This document shows, piece after piece, positions 8,602 to 16,728 of a stretch of 33,491 nucleotides of DNA (positions are counted from its first letter, which is position 1; every line of letters begins with the position of its first letter). The position numbers and the translations under genes are program-made. This stretch comes from Candidatus Bathyarchaeota archaeon. Lineage in GTDB: Archaea; Thermoproteota; Bathyarchaeia; Bathyarchaeales; WUQV01. Location: the NCBI GenBank assembly GCA_009889585.1, contig WUQV01000054.1, forward strand, positions 1 through 33,491, given 5' to 3'. The notes beneath the pieces are model-generated. The model did not search any database. It was not told the origin of the DNA and saw only the letters and a list, made by a program, of their open reading frames with translations.

Positions 8602-9966
8602 TTGAGGGAAGCCGTCCCATGCGCTTTAACGATCGCCGGCTCTGATAGCGGAGGGGGAGCTGGCATCGAGGCCGATTTAAAGACTTTCTCATCCCTTGGC
8701 GTATTCGGGACGTGCGCCATAACGGCGATAACCGCTCAAAACACGACGGGAGTTTACGAAATCTTCCCAATTCCAGCTGAAGTCGTCAAACGGCAAATCG
8801 ACGTAGTCCTAGAGGATATACCCGTTCAAGCGACCAAGACTGGCATGTTATACTCTAAGGACATAATGGTGGTCGTCGCCGATTCGATAGATAAATACGG
8901 ATTACAAGTCGTCGTCGACCCTGTTTTCAGGGCTGGAACCGGCGATCCGCTTATTTTAGAGGAGGATAAACGAGCGTTAATCGAGCTCGTCATCCCGAGG
9001 GCCCTCGTCGTAACGCCCAACGTGTTCGAGGCTACGGATATGGCTCGAATGAAGGTCGTTGACGTCGATGGCGCTAAAGAGGCAGCTAAGAGGGTCGCGG
9101 ATCTAGGGGCTAAGGCCGTCGTCGTTAAAGGCGGCCACTTAGAGGGCGAAACGATCGTCGACGTCCTTTATTGCGAAGGGAAGTTCGAGATCTTTAAGAA
9201 GCCTCGCGTCAAAGGGCTCTTCCACGGGAGCGGCTGCGCCTTCTCAGCCGCTATCGCCGCTCATCTGGCCTTAGGCCACGACGTAATCGAAGCCGTGACG
9301 AAGGCTGAGCAATTCATGGATAACGCTTTGTCCTTCGCCTTTAGCGTAGGGAGGGGTAGGATTCCGGTGAACCCGATGGCCTGCTTGTACAATGAGGCCG
9401 AGAAGTACCACGTCTTAGACGACGTTACGACGGCAGCGTCGTTAATCGAGAGGAGCCAGGAGTTAGCGCCTTACGCAGCCGAAGTCGGGATGCAGGTGGC
9501 GATGGCCCTTCCTTACGCCTTAAACAAATGGCACGTAGCAGCCGTCCAAGGGAGGATTGTGAGGTTCGACGGAGGGCTTAAGGCCGTCGGTTGCGTTCGA
9601 TTCGGAGCCTCCGAACACCTAACGCGCGTGATCTTAAGCGCCATGAAGTACGACTCGATGTTTAGGGCCGCGTTAAACTTGCGTTATGATCAACAATTGG
9701 TGGAGGCCTTTCGAAAGCTCGGTTACGTCGTTTCCAGCTTCGATCGCCGCCTAGAGCCGCCTGAGGTGAAGGCCGTCGAAGGGATGACGTTAAGTTGGGG
9801 CGTACAACAGGCGATTAAGGCCGCAGGCAATGTTCCTGACGTCGTTTACGACCTCGGCGACATTGGGAAGGAGCCTATGATTAGGGTATTGGGAACGTCG
9901 GCTAGAAACGTCGTCGAGAAAGCGCTTTCAGCCGTCCGAAGCCTAAAGCGTTCATGTGAACGTTAA
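8602..9966 (+). CDS. thiDN: Bifunctional HMP/HMP-phosphate kinase - thiamine-phosphate synthase (ThiD-ThiN)
   Basis: 454 residues in two domains. Residues about 5-260 are ThiD, a ribokinase-fold enzyme that phosphorylates hydroxymethylpyrimidine and then its phosphate: [18 protein letters not shown] at the substrate site, [19 protein letters not shown], and the anion-hole motif [13 protein letters not shown] with Cys212. Residues about 275-454 are ThiN, the archaeal replacement for ThiE, which condenses HMP-diphosphate with the thiazole phosphate ([47 protein letters not shown]). Together they give three steps of thiamine phosphate synthesis. The start is TTG at 8602; no in-frame ATG fits the conserved N-terminus. 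A small frame at 9956 overlaps the stop. Confidence 0.95.
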   Translation: MREAVPCALTIAGSDSGGGAGIEADLKTFSSLGVFGTCAITAITAQNTTGVYEIFPIPAEVVKRQIDVVLEDIPVQATKTGMLYSKDIMVVVADSIDKYGLQVVVDPVFRAGTGDPLILEEDKRALIELVIPRALVVTPNVFEATDMARMKVVDVDGAKEAAKRVADLGAKAVVVKGGHLEGETIVDVLYCEGKFEIFKKPRVKGLFHGSGCAFSAAIAAHLALGHDVIEAVTKAEQFMDNALSFAFSVGRGRIPVNPMACLYNEAEKYHVLDDVTTAASLIERSQELAPYAAEVGMQVAMALPYALNKWHVAAVQGRIVRFDGGLKAVGCVRFGASEHLTRVILSAMKYDSMFRAALNLRYDQQLVEAFRKLGYVVSSFDRRLEPPEVKAVEGMTLSWGVQQAIKAAGNVPDVVYDLGDIGKEPMIRVLGTSARNVVEKALSAVRSLKRSCER

Positions 9967-10111
9967 CATCCTCCTTTTAAAGGACGTGCATTACTTTTCG
10001 GTGCAGAGCTTTAAAGGATCGTCGTTAACGTGGCCATATAACGTGCTACTGACCCTCGCGGCCCTCCTAACCATAGCCTTAGCTGCCATAATAGGGAAGC
10101 GAGGCTTATGA
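9956..10111 (+). CDS. Small single-helix membrane ORF, possible remnant
   Basis: A 51-codon frame starting GTG inside the end of thiDN. It has a short polar N-terminus (KDVHYFSVQSFKGSS), one hydrophobic helix (VLLTLAALLTIALAAIIG) and a basic end (KRGL). This is the shape of the C-terminal anchor of a larger exported protein, or of a real small membrane protein translated by coupling to thiDN. I recognise no family. The only support is length, composition and overlap. Confidence 0.28.
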   Translation: MNVNILLLKDVHYFSVQSFKGSSLTWPYNVLLTLAALLTIALAAIIGKRGL

Positions 10112-10292
10112 GGAGAATCGGGCTCTTCAAACACTAGAGACAAGAATTATGCCACAGCCTAGGAAATTAATCCGTAAAGCAAAAGCTTCTAAAAAGTTAG
10201 AAGTCAACTGTGCCTTGAAAGGTAAGCCAGCTGAGGTTTAAAGGTTGCTGAAGCTTTAAGCCCGAATCGTAGGAAGAGGTCTTTGGGGTTTA

Positions 10293-10562
10293 GTGAACTA
10301 CCCCAGGCTATCGCGTGGGGCTTCCTGCCTCAACGACGGCCTGCCGACATCTCCACGGGCTTAAATTCGGGCTATCCCAGCCCTACTTCGTTCTGCTTTA
10401 ACTCCTCTTTCGGCTTTACGAGATGCAGGGCTACCGGACGTGGCGCACGTGCCGACCTCATGCCTACAGGTAGACGAATTAACGCGTATGAATTGGTAAT
10501 ATAAGCGCATCGGCTTTCATCACCTCCCTCACGAAGGGGGACTTCCCGCCGATAGGGTTAAA
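10293..10562 (-). mobile_element. IS200/IS605-derived miniature element, copy A
   Basis: About 270 bases sharing both ends and most of the interior with the copy at 25166-25428. Read on the minus strand it starts after TTTAAC, has a left-end hairpin (GGAAGTCCCC with a matching GGGAGG arm), then about 180 bases resembling the last codons and tail of a tnpB gene (PEFKPVEMSA is readable), and ends with a hairpin and GGGGTAGTTCAC, the typical right end of IS605-type elements. No transposase is encoded, so it would need TnpA supplied elsewhere. The right-end hairpin overlaps the omega-RNA scaffold of complete elements. Confidence 0.65.
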
Positions 10563-10692
10563 AGCCCATGAGCTCGAAACTCCTGAGTTAAGAGCTTAAT
10601 CGGCGATGAACGAAATGGCATACCGATAAGCGTGAGAGTGCATAGAAGCTTAATTATTATAGCGCTTGTAAGCGTGGATTAAAACTCCCTTA

Positions 10693-10717
10693 GGGACGGG
10701 GCAGGATTCGAACCTAC
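10693..10717 (-). other. tRNA 3'-end-like sequence (T-arm plus acceptor strand)
   Basis: On the minus strand GTAGG-TTCGAAT-CCTGC forms a canonical five-pair T-arm with TTCGAAT loop, followed by CCCGTCC and C, positioned like the acceptor 3' strand and discriminator. I could not find a proper 5' half: GGACAGG at about 10786-10792 pairs with it with one mismatch, but no D-arm or normal anticodon arm lies between. It could be the 3' remnant of a tRNA left by integration, or a tRNA with unusual introns. C73 would be typical of tRNA-His. Confidence 0.3.
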
Positions 10718-10973
10718 GCTAAGCAGGGAATTGATTCAAGGAAAAGCTCGTGAGCGACGCGCCGATCGCTCTTCAGACTCCTGTCCAGAGACGGATGAGC
10801 AGTCATCGATTAAAGCACGAGCTACACAGCTATCTTCATCGTTAATTCCACCCTCAAGTCAATTATTTCTAACCGCCGAGGAGGAATCCAACTCCTTGGA
10901 CGCTTCAGTTATTAATAGGCACTTTTCTCCCTCATATTTTCACCAGCAGAGGAGCTTCCCCCTCACGATGCTG

Positions 10974-11357
10974 TTAAGTCAAACCACGACCTTTGAACGT
11001 GATCGTCACGAGCCTCTCGACATCCTTCACCCTGATCTTAACGTCCTCGATATCAAGCCTCGCCTCGTGAAAGCCCTCTACGTGAAGAGTCCAAGCAACG
11101 TCCCAACAAACCCTTACGTCGTCGCCTAACGCCTTAGCGAGCTCCCTTACGGCCTCCCAAAGCCACCTCGACCTCCAAGCGCCAGTCGCCTCGGCCTTCC
11201 TCGCCTGCTCCAAGCCGTAGCACTCGGCCAAGGCCTTGACGCATTCCTCAGCGACCTTGTAGAGCTTCTCAGACGACTGAACAGGGTCGCCCTTATCGAC
11301 GTGCTTTAAGGCCTCCTCGAAAAGCCTCTTTACCAGCTCGAGCTTTTCTTTCAACAC
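10974..11357 (-). CDS. PaREP1/HEPN-like helical protein
   Basis: 127 residues, a paralog of the gene at 7914-8288. Shared blocks are KGDPVQSSEKLYKVAEECVK (about 22-41), then WRSRWLWEAVRELAKALGDD, WTLHVEGFHEARLD and VKDVERLV. It starts with GTG at 11357 (MLKEKLELVKR), immediately followed by TTG as an alternative. All-helical, cytosolic, possibly a HEPN-type RNase or the helper of one; no nucleotidyltransferase or toxin partner sits next to it. It lies beside IS-derived copy A. PaREP1 genes occur as scattered multicopy families in Thermoproteota, consistent with the other copies here. Confidence 0.78.
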   Translation of the reverse strand: MLKEKLELVKRLFEEALKHVDKGDPVQSSEKLYKVAEECVKALAECYGLEQARKAEATGAWRSRWLWEAVRELAKALGDDVRVCWDVAWTLHVEGFHEARLDIEDVKIRVKDVERLVTITFKGRGLT

Positions 11358-11745
11358 CCTTCGCGGACTTCCTCCCTACGTACTTTACGTTCCCCCTCTT
11401 TAATCTTCTGCGCGAGCTTCGCGCTAGGCCAAGGGGTTTGGGGTAACCGAAGGCCTCGGAGGCGGCTGAGTTTGGTGCATCACCCATGCGTGAGGGAAAA
11501 TGGGGATTATTGAACATCAACATAGCATCACTTCTCATGGACGTAAGCTTTAATTGGGCCGACATTGAAGGAAGGCATTAGTGCTGCTCGTACGCTGGAG
11601 TCACCTTCTATGACGGAGGGCTAGGCTTGAAGAGGATCCAGTAGATCCCTTCGTAAAGCCGCACAAACCTTGGAAGGCCACCAGCACTAGTTTAGCAATA
11701 TAAGCCTTTCTGTTCAAAAGCTTATATATTCCACTCTCCCTTCCC
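11358..11745. other. Intergenic region with promoter for the MFS gene
   Basis: 388 bases without a convincing gene on either strand. At its right end CTTATATATT (11721-11730) is a strong TATA box for the MFS transporter, followed by AAAGGAGGT (11749-11757), a strong Shine-Dalgarno-like stretch lying just inside the open frame. Confidence 0.45.
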
Positions 11746-12999
11746 TTGAAAGGAGGTAATAGGAGAATTTCTAAAAGAAGTGCTGAGCTCGGAGGTCTTA
11801 AAACGTTTGCTTTCTTAACCAAAATAACTTTTACTAGATACAAAGACTTCTTCCTTCTTTTATTTTCGTCAGTGTTAAGTGCTTTCGCTATTAACTTGTG
11901 GTTCTACCTTCTCTTACCTCACCTAAGTTATAACGTAGGCCTGAACGAAGTAGAGATCGGAACGCTAATGAGTATTCGCAAACTCGTCGGCTTTATGTTC
12001 GCTTTAGTTGGCGGAGTACTTGCCGACAAAATAGGCAGAAGAATTACATGTATAATTGCAACGCTCTTACTATCAATAGGCATTTTAACCTTAAACTTTC
12101 ACTTTTTCCTACTTATAATAACAGCTATTTGCCTAATTAGCGCTGGAATGTACATAAGAAGTCCTGTAATCAAAATATTCGTTGCTGAGAAATTACCGGA
12201 AAAGGTTATGGGGAAAGGGCTTGGGCTGTTCTTCACAATAACATCGCTAGTTAGTGCTATTGCTCCCATCGTAGGAGGTACAATAGCATTGTATAGTTAT
12301 AATGTACTTTTCTTTACTTCTTTTGCTGTGTCGATAATCTCGGCGTTACCGCTCATCGCTCTTCGAGAAACCATTAAAGTAAGAGAGTCAGGAGAACGTT
12401 TAAGAGGGATCAAAACCTCCATACGCCAGTTAAGCATTGTATTGAAGGACAAGACGCTTGTGATCTACTATTTCGTTTGGGGTGTTTATGCGTTTTTAAC
12501 GGAGATTCCAATAACTTTCATACCGCTTTACGCAGCAGAGGTTCTTAAAATGAGCTCGGTAGAGATAGGCACGATGTTCATGCTAGTATCCCTTGCATCC
12601 ATGGCATCTTACATCCCAGGGGGGGCACTAGCCGATAGAATAGGAAGTATAAATACGTTAGCATTCTCACTAGGAATGAATATTCCATTATTAATGCTAC
12701 TTCCACTCCTCGACAAGTGGCTGTTTATCGCTGTGTACACTTTATCGGCTTTCATATTTATGATGCATGAGGCTCCGGAAACTAGCTTCATAGTAGAGAG
12801 AACTTCTCTTGAGTCTAGAGCTACAGCCATGTCTCTATTAGTTATGCTAATAATGCCTTTTTCCATCCCTAGCCCGATTATAGGAGGAATATTATGGAGG
12901 GAGTACTCGCCATATGCTCTCTTCACTATTTTAGCTCCAGCGCTAGTGGTGATAGCTTTATTTAGGGCTTTAATAAAGCCTCTTAAAAAGAAGGCTTAA
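11746..12999 (+). CDS. MFS transporter
   Basis: 417 residues with about twelve membrane helices, the standard major facilitator layout. The loop after helix 2 carries motif A (GGVLADKIGRR, about residues 86-96) and its pseudo-repeat after helix 8 is GGALADRIGS. The substrate is unknown; a drug or metabolite efflux role is common for this type. The frame opens with TTG at 11746, but that codon precedes the strong AAAGGAGGT, so translation may begin a few codons later at a non-ATG codon (ATT at 11767 is the only one well spaced in frame). A leaderless TTG start also fits the TATA box. Lower GC than its neighbours, suggesting transfer. Confidence 0.9.
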   Translation: MKGGNRRISKRSAELGGLKTFAFLTKITFTRYKDFFLLLFSSVLSAFAINLWFYLLLPHLSYNVGLNEVEIGTLMSIRKLVGFMFALVGGVLADKIGRRITCIIATLLLSIGILTLNFHFFLLIITAICLISAGMYIRSPVIKIFVAEKLPEKVMGKGLGLFFTITSLVSAIAPIVGGTIALYSYNVLFFTSFAVSIISALPLIALRETIKVRESGERLRGIKTSIRQLSIVLKDKTLVIYYFVWGVYAFLTEIPITFIPLYAAEVLKMSSVEIGTMFMLVSLASMASYIPGGALADRIGSINTLAFSLGMNIPLLMLLPLLDKWLFIAVYTLSAFIFMMHEAPETSFIVERTSLESRATAMSLLVMLIMPFSIPSPIIGGILWREYSPYALFTILAPALVVIALFRALIKPLKKKA

Positions 13000-13008
13000 C
13001 GATCTCTT

Positions 13009-13192
13009 CTAAAATACCCCTGGTAGTGGGTTTTTTAGCTCTAATCCTAACCTCTCGGCCAAGTTCTTATCTAAGATTGTTTTTGGGAATCGTCGTAACT
13101 AGGAACTTTAGGGGTCCTATATCATTAACGTACACGTCTTCTACGACCATTGAGTTTTTCACGAACTTGAATTTCACGATAACTTCTTCCAA
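13009..13192 (-). pseudogene. Frameshifted small protein, possible aspartyl-protease-like relic
   Basis: Minus strand from TTG at 13192 reads EEVIVKFKFVKNSMVVEDVY then VNDIGPLKFLVTTIPKN and stops. The next frame continues ILDKNLAERLGLELKNPLPG to a stop at 13009. One base too many in the A-run near 13085 (CCCAAAAACAATC) joins them. The pattern of beta strands, a D-x-G, then ...IP...LAERLGLE resembles archaeal retropepsin-like (clan AA) proteins, although the catalytic DTG would be DIG. A TATA-like TTAAATATT lies upstream near 13230. The coding nature is fairly convincing, the family is a guess. Confidence 0.4.
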
Positions 13193-13406
13193 TCCGTACG
13201 CACCTCTTGTAAAAAGATGGCTTATGGTAATATTTAACATTCAATGTTCGATAATATATTTGGATGTTTACGCCATCAGGTTAGCGGATGAAGCTTCGTA
13301 CGTGGGAACGAATTTCACGCTAACCGACATCTTCCTGTAGGATATTTCTTTGCTAAAGATCTTTCATCCGACAGTTTTATATAGGAGGCTCTCCTAATAC
13401 TTTTGG

Positions 13407-13640
13407 ATAGATAAAACGTTAGATGCTTATGCTAAAAAGCCTAAAACGCGGGAGGAATTCGTCACGATGCTGACGGATGCCGTGAGAAGAGACATGGAGT
13501 CACGTGTTCTCCTTGGCGTTAAACCGACAAAACCTACAGCTTTCGGAACGGCCAAAATTATGAACATACATAGAGATACCCTTTACGTATGGCTGAAGTA
13601 GTTCGATGTCGATTTTAAGGAGATCTCGGGAAGCTTACCG
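13407..13640 (+). pseudogene. Small helix-turn-helix-like protein with in-frame TAG
   Basis: A strong TATA box (TTTTATATAGG, near 13376) precedes a frame that is open from about 13407: DKTLDAYAKKPKTREEFV, MLTDAVRRDMESRVLLGV, KPTKPTAFGTAKIMNIHRDT, LYVWLK, TAG at 13599, then FDVDFKEISGSLP in the same frame. FGTAKIMNIHRDTLYVWLKxF looks like a helix-turn-helix with the stop falling inside the recognition helix. No good start codon exists at the frame's beginning (the TTG at 13403 is one frame off); ATG at 13467 with GGGAGGAA upstream would give a 44-residue piece. I read it as a decayed DNA-binding protein. Confidence 0.42.
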
Positions 13641-13672
13641 ACAACATGCTTGAGGTGGTCAAAGCCCCTAGG

Positions 13673-13696
13673 TCTCATCTCAAGGGAGAGTTGAAA
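13673..13696. repeat. 24-bp direct repeat, left copy
   Basis: TCTCATCTCAAGGGAGAGTT plus GAAA; matches 14563-14586 at 21 of 24 positions in the same orientation. The two copies bracket the decayed HEPN gene and IS-derived copy B. TCTC and GAGA within it can pair as a small hairpin. Confidence 0.55.
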
Positions 13697-13721
13697 GATA
13701 TCTTGTCACTCCCCTTTAGCG

Positions 13722-14165
13722 CTAACTCCATGGCTTCGTGATAAACGTCCGTAACGCCAAAGAGGCCGAGCTATCCTTTTTAAGGCCCTCCACATCATCG
13801 ATGTAACTCTTGACCTTCAATATGTCATCCCTAACTCCCTCGAGTAAGTATTCCCCTCCGTAGAAGCACATCTCGTGAAGGTAATGTTCCCTTGCGCCGA
13901 ACCTATCATGAAAGCCCTTAGCCTTAATTAGGGGGTCCCGGAGCCAGCCTCCTATCCCTATGCAACTTGATCTTCTCCTCAGGAGCCCTCTGACGAGAGA
14001 GCGTTTGTAGCTTGAACGATGGCATTCCAAGCCTTTTCAGCCGCATCCCTGATTATAACGTCGCTTTTTCTTCCTCCTCTTTTCAAACTCGATTAAAGCA
14101 GCCTCAAGGAGCTTCCTGGCCTCGGGAATGTAGTAGGATGCTCTCTTCAGACATCTCGTCTCACA
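13722..14165 (-). pseudogene. Decayed HEPN/PaREP1-like gene with frameshifts
   Basis: Three frames in series on the minus strand make one protein related to the intact gene at 26687-27076. From about 14150: LKRASYYIPEARKLLEAALI and EFEKR; next frame SDVIIRDAAEKAWNAIVQAT and NALSS (compare CEKGWGAVAQGLMYA in the intact gene); last frame AREHYLHEMCFYGGEYLLEG and VRDDILKVKSYIDDVEGLKK (compare AGEYLHGAGFYHG and LDVIEEMLKSLERL). At least two frameshifts, near 14065 and 13990, break it. The order and spacing of the blocks agree, so the relation is convincing. IS-derived copy B lies directly upstream. Confidence 0.6.
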
Positions 14166-14198
14166 TACGCGCGTCAATTAGCTTGCATAACTGGCGTA

Positions 14199-14460
14199 GT
14201 GAACTACCCGTCCCCATCTGAAGGGGCTTCCTGCTTCTGCGATCGGATTCGATCTCCATCCACCCAAAGCGCAGTTTCCCGTCGGCGGAAACTTTCCTTC
14301 AGCCACGTCTGGAAGGTGGGTTACGGAGGCCTTGATCTCCACAGGCGTAAATTCGGCCTGTCCCATGCCTATTGAGGGAAGGATATGAAGAACGAAAATA
14401 TAAGCGCGTCGGCTTTCATCCCCTAGCCTTCGCAAGGGGACTTCCGCAGAAGAAGTTAAA
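14199..14460 (-). mobile_element. IS200/IS605-derived miniature element, copy B
   Basis: 262 bases with the same two ends as copies A and C: GTGAACTACCC with a hairpin at the left on the plus strand, and GGGGACTTCCGC, seven bases, GTTAAA at the right. Read on the minus strand it retains an open tail of tnpB (GMGQAEFTPVEIKA, later NPIAEAGSP), which is clear TnpB C-terminal sequence, running into the right-end hairpin. Its middle differs from A and C, so it stems from another tnpB subfamily or an older insertion. No transposase gene. Confidence 0.65.
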
Positions 14461-14562
14461 GTCACCTGAGTTTCAAGCCCTTGCAGGCATTCTTGAAACA
14501 GAAGGTCTAGCTCTCGATGCGCTGAGGCCTCCAATCCGCCGAAGGGCCTAGGCTTTAGGGCA

Positions 14563-14586
14563 TCTCATCTCAGGGGAGAATTGAAG
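14563..14586. repeat. 24-bp direct repeat, right copy
   Basis: TCTCATCTCAGGGGAGAATT plus GAAG; partner of 13673-13696 (21 of 24 identical, same orientation). Confidence 0.55.
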
Positions 14587-14652
14587 GCGATGACCTGACA
14601 GCGGGCGGAATAGGGCTCAAGAAAGGGGGTGAATGTGAAATAAAAAAGCACG

Positions 14653-14880
14653 ATGTTATATGTGAAATCACCAAAGAATGAGAACTTCAACTTGACATTG
14701 TTCAGAATTCTGCTGGATTTGATTGTAACGCTAAGAAGAAATGGAATGGATGCGAAAGAAGTTTGCATAAAGGCTTTAGAGGGATTGTGCGCTAAACTCA
14801 GCTCCCTAGTTAAGAGGGCCTCAAAACGAGCCTCCTTGTTAAAACGAGGAGCCGGGGGCAGGATTCGAACCCGCGTGTAG
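14653..14880 (+). CDS. Doubtful small ORF running antisense into tRNA-Cys
   Basis: An ATG-started frame whose first about 60 codons read like an amphipathic helical protein (NLTLFRILLDLIVTLRRNGM, then AKEVCIKALEGLCAKLSS). It only finds a stop inside the reverse complement of the tRNA-Cys gene, so the C-terminus (GGRIRTRV) is certainly not native. Composition is AT-richer than nearby genes. It may be the front of a gene that lost its end at the tRNA, as after an integration, or chance. Low confidence. Confidence 0.2.
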   Translation: MLYVKSPKNENFNLTLFRILLDLIVTLRRNGMDAKEVCIKALEGLCAKLSSLVKRASKRASLLKRGAGGRIRTRV

Positions 14881-14921
14881 CGGGTCTGCAGCCCGCCGCC
14901 TAACCGCTCGGCCACCCCGGC
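14850..14921 (-). tRNA. tRNA-Cys (GCA)
   Basis: 72-base cloverleaf on the minus strand: acceptor GCCGGGG paired with CCCCGGC, T8-G9, three-pair D-stem GCC/GGC with loop GAGCGGTTA, anticodon stem GCGGG/CCCGC with loop CTGCAGA (anticodon GCA), variable loop TACAC, T-arm GCGGG-TTCGAAT-CCTGC, discriminator T73 as expected for cysteine tRNAs. No intron, and CCA is not encoded (CCTCG follows). A TATA box lies 27 bases upstream. Confidence 0.96.
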
Positions 14922-14944
14922 TCATGACGATGGCTTATAACACG

Positions 14945-14952
14945 GTTATAAA
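14945..14952 (-). promoter_or_regulatory. TATA box of tRNA-Cys
   Basis: TTTATAAC on the minus strand, centred about 27 bases from the tRNA 5' end, inside A/T-rich flanks. The remaining 14953-15225 gap contains only a TATA-like TTTATCTTA near 15168 for trpB and no gene that I can see. Confidence 0.65.
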
Positions 14953-15225
14953 TCTTACCGTAAGACGATGAGGCTTACGACCGTTTCCACTTAAGCTTGT
15001 CCGACGACAGCCTCCTTCAATCGAGCTACCCTCGAACTTAAGCTAAAGTCTCGTTCAGACGTTTAAACGTCCAGCTTACGCCAAGCCGCTTTATGCCTTT
15101 AAACGCAGCCCTCTCGCCGATGAGCGTGAACGATCGCGTAAAACGAGCTTCGTATGCCGTACGAAGGCTTTATCTTATTCATCAGCACGACTAAACGTTC
15201 TTAAAGCCGTTTAACCTTAAGGAAT

Positions 15226-16548
15226 ATGTGTGAAGCTTTGTACGAAAGCCGAAGCCAAATAGCGCTTTCGCTAGACGAGCTTCCTAAGAAGTGGTATAAC
15301 GTCGTCCCAGATTTGCCTGAGCCGTTGTCCCCGCCCAAGGACCCTGAGGAAGGGCCTTCACGTTTAGACCTTATGAAGGGGTTGATGGTCGAAGAGTGCT
15401 TACGTCAAGAGCTCTCAACGGAACGATGGATCCCCATCCCTCATGAGGTACAAGAGCTTTACGTTCAAGCGGGACGCCCTCGGCCGCTTTATCGCGCCCT
15501 TAGGTTGGAAAGAGCCCTTAAGCTCAAAAGGGTTCGCCTTTACTATAAGAGGGAGGATCTTTCTCCGACCGGCTCGCATAAGGTTAACACGGCTCTCGCT
15601 CAAGCCTATTACGCCGCGAACGAAGGCAAGTCCACGCTCATCACTGAGACGGGCGCGGGGCAATGGGGGACGGCGCTTTCTTACGCAGCTCGCCTCTCGG
15701 GCCTGGATTCGGTGATTTTTTGGGTGAGGTCTGTTTACGATTGGAAGGTCGATCGCCGCTTCTTCATGCAATTGCTAGGGGCGACTGTTTACCCTTCGCC
15801 GAGCGATCGAACGAGCGTAGGACGCGAGTTCTTAGCTCGCGATCCTCATCACCCGGGCTCCCTCGGCATAGCGATCTCCGAGGGCTTAGAATACGCGGAA
15901 GCGCACGAAGGAGCTGCGTATTGTTTAGGCTCGGTGCTCAACCACGTACTCCTTCATCAAACGATAATCGGACTCGAGACGATGAAACAATTCGAGCTCA
16001 TCGATGATGAGCCTGATTTAATAGTGGCTTGCCTCGGCGGAGGCTCTAACTTCGGAGGGATAGCTCTTCCGTTCATCGGCGAAGTCCTCGAAGGGAAAAG
16101 GGAGTGCGAATTCCTCGCGGCTCAATCCGAGGCAGCTCCGAACCTCGTGAAAGGCGAGTACCGTTACGACTTCGGCGACGTGGCCGAGAGGACGCCGCTT
16201 TTGAAGATGTACACGCTAGGCCATAAGGTCGAGATGCCTCCGATAAAAGCGGATGGCCTTCGTTACCATGGGGCCGCTCCGATCGTCAGCCTCTTGCGGC
16301 ACTTAGGCATCGTCAAGGCCGTGGCCTATCCAATAGACGAAAGGGCCGTCTTCGAGGCCGCGAGGCTATTTTTACAAAGCGAAGGTTGGTTAATCGCGCC
16401 TGAGTCAAGCTATGCAGTAAGGGCTGCAATAGATAAGGCATTAGAGTACGAAAGGATGAATGAGGAGAAGGTCATATGCATGAATATAAGCGGGCATGGG
16501 CTCTTGGATATCCCGGCTTATAAAGAGCGGATCTTGGGTTTATCCTAA
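15226..16548 (+). CDS. trpB: Tryptophan synthase beta chain, TrpB2 type
   Basis: 440 residues, longer than TrpB1 (about 400) and typical of the archaeal TrpB2 branch. It is a PLP enzyme joining indole (or phosphoserine-derived aminoacrylate plus indole) to make tryptophan. The PLP lysine is Lys119 in SPTGSHKVNTA; the catalytic glutamate lies in TETGAGQWGTA; the phosphate-binding loop GGGSN is at 271-275; the C-terminal SGHG is present (NISGHGLLD). No trpA or other trp gene is adjacent, in keeping with TrpB2 often standing alone as an indole-salvage enzyme. ATG at 15226 follows AAGGA. Confidence 0.95.
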   Translation: MCEALYESRSQIALSLDELPKKWYNVVPDLPEPLSPPKDPEEGPSRLDLMKGLMVEECLRQELSTERWIPIPHEVQELYVQAGRPRPLYRALRLERALKLKRVRLYYKREDLSPTGSHKVNTALAQAYYAANEGKSTLITETGAGQWGTALSYAARLSGLDSVIFWVRSVYDWKVDRRFFMQLLGATVYPSPSDRTSVGREFLARDPHHPGSLGIAISEGLEYAEAHEGAAYCLGSVLNHVLLHQTIIGLETMKQFELIDDEPDLIVACLGGGSNFGGIALPFIGEVLEGKRECEFLAAQSEAAPNLVKGEYRYDFGDVAERTPLLKMYTLGHKVEMPPIKADGLRYHGAAPIVSLLRHLGIVKAVAYPIDERAVFEAARLFLQSEGWLIAPESSYAVRAAIDKALEYERMNEEKVICMNISGHGLLDIPAYKERILGLS

Positions 16549-16693
16549 TGTTATAAAAATGCTATACAAGAAGGGCGTTTAAAATTCTCGCTCTTTAGAG
16601 TGAAGAAGAATGAACAGAAGTAAGTAAAAGCTAAGCATTAATCATGAGTTAAGTTTAACTCGCACGTAATGGGATAATCGAAGGTGGAATAAG

Positions 16694-16703
16694 ACTTTTA
16701 TTC
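16694..16703 (+). promoter_or_regulatory. TATA-like box before a small ORF
   Basis: ACTTTTATTC about 26 bases upstream of a predicted start near 16725, next to a GTG start at 16729. Confidence 0.3.
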
Positions 16704-16728
16704 GAAATGAGGTGATGATGTTCTGCTT

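Noticed and set aside
10740-10800. Complete intron-containing tRNA ending at 10693
   Set aside because: The stem GAGCGA/TCGCTC has an eight-base loop, no D-arm can be formed, and the acceptor pairing has a mismatch.
13026-13340. 104-codon plus-strand frame after the MFS gene
   Set aside because: The opposite strand carries a better protein pattern (the frameshifted relic at 13009-13192), so this is its shadow.
13599-13601. The TAG in the helix-turn-helix fragment as a pyrrolysine codon
   Set aside because: Nothing in the window points to methylamine metabolism or a pyl cassette, and the same gene also lacks a proper start, so decay is simpler.
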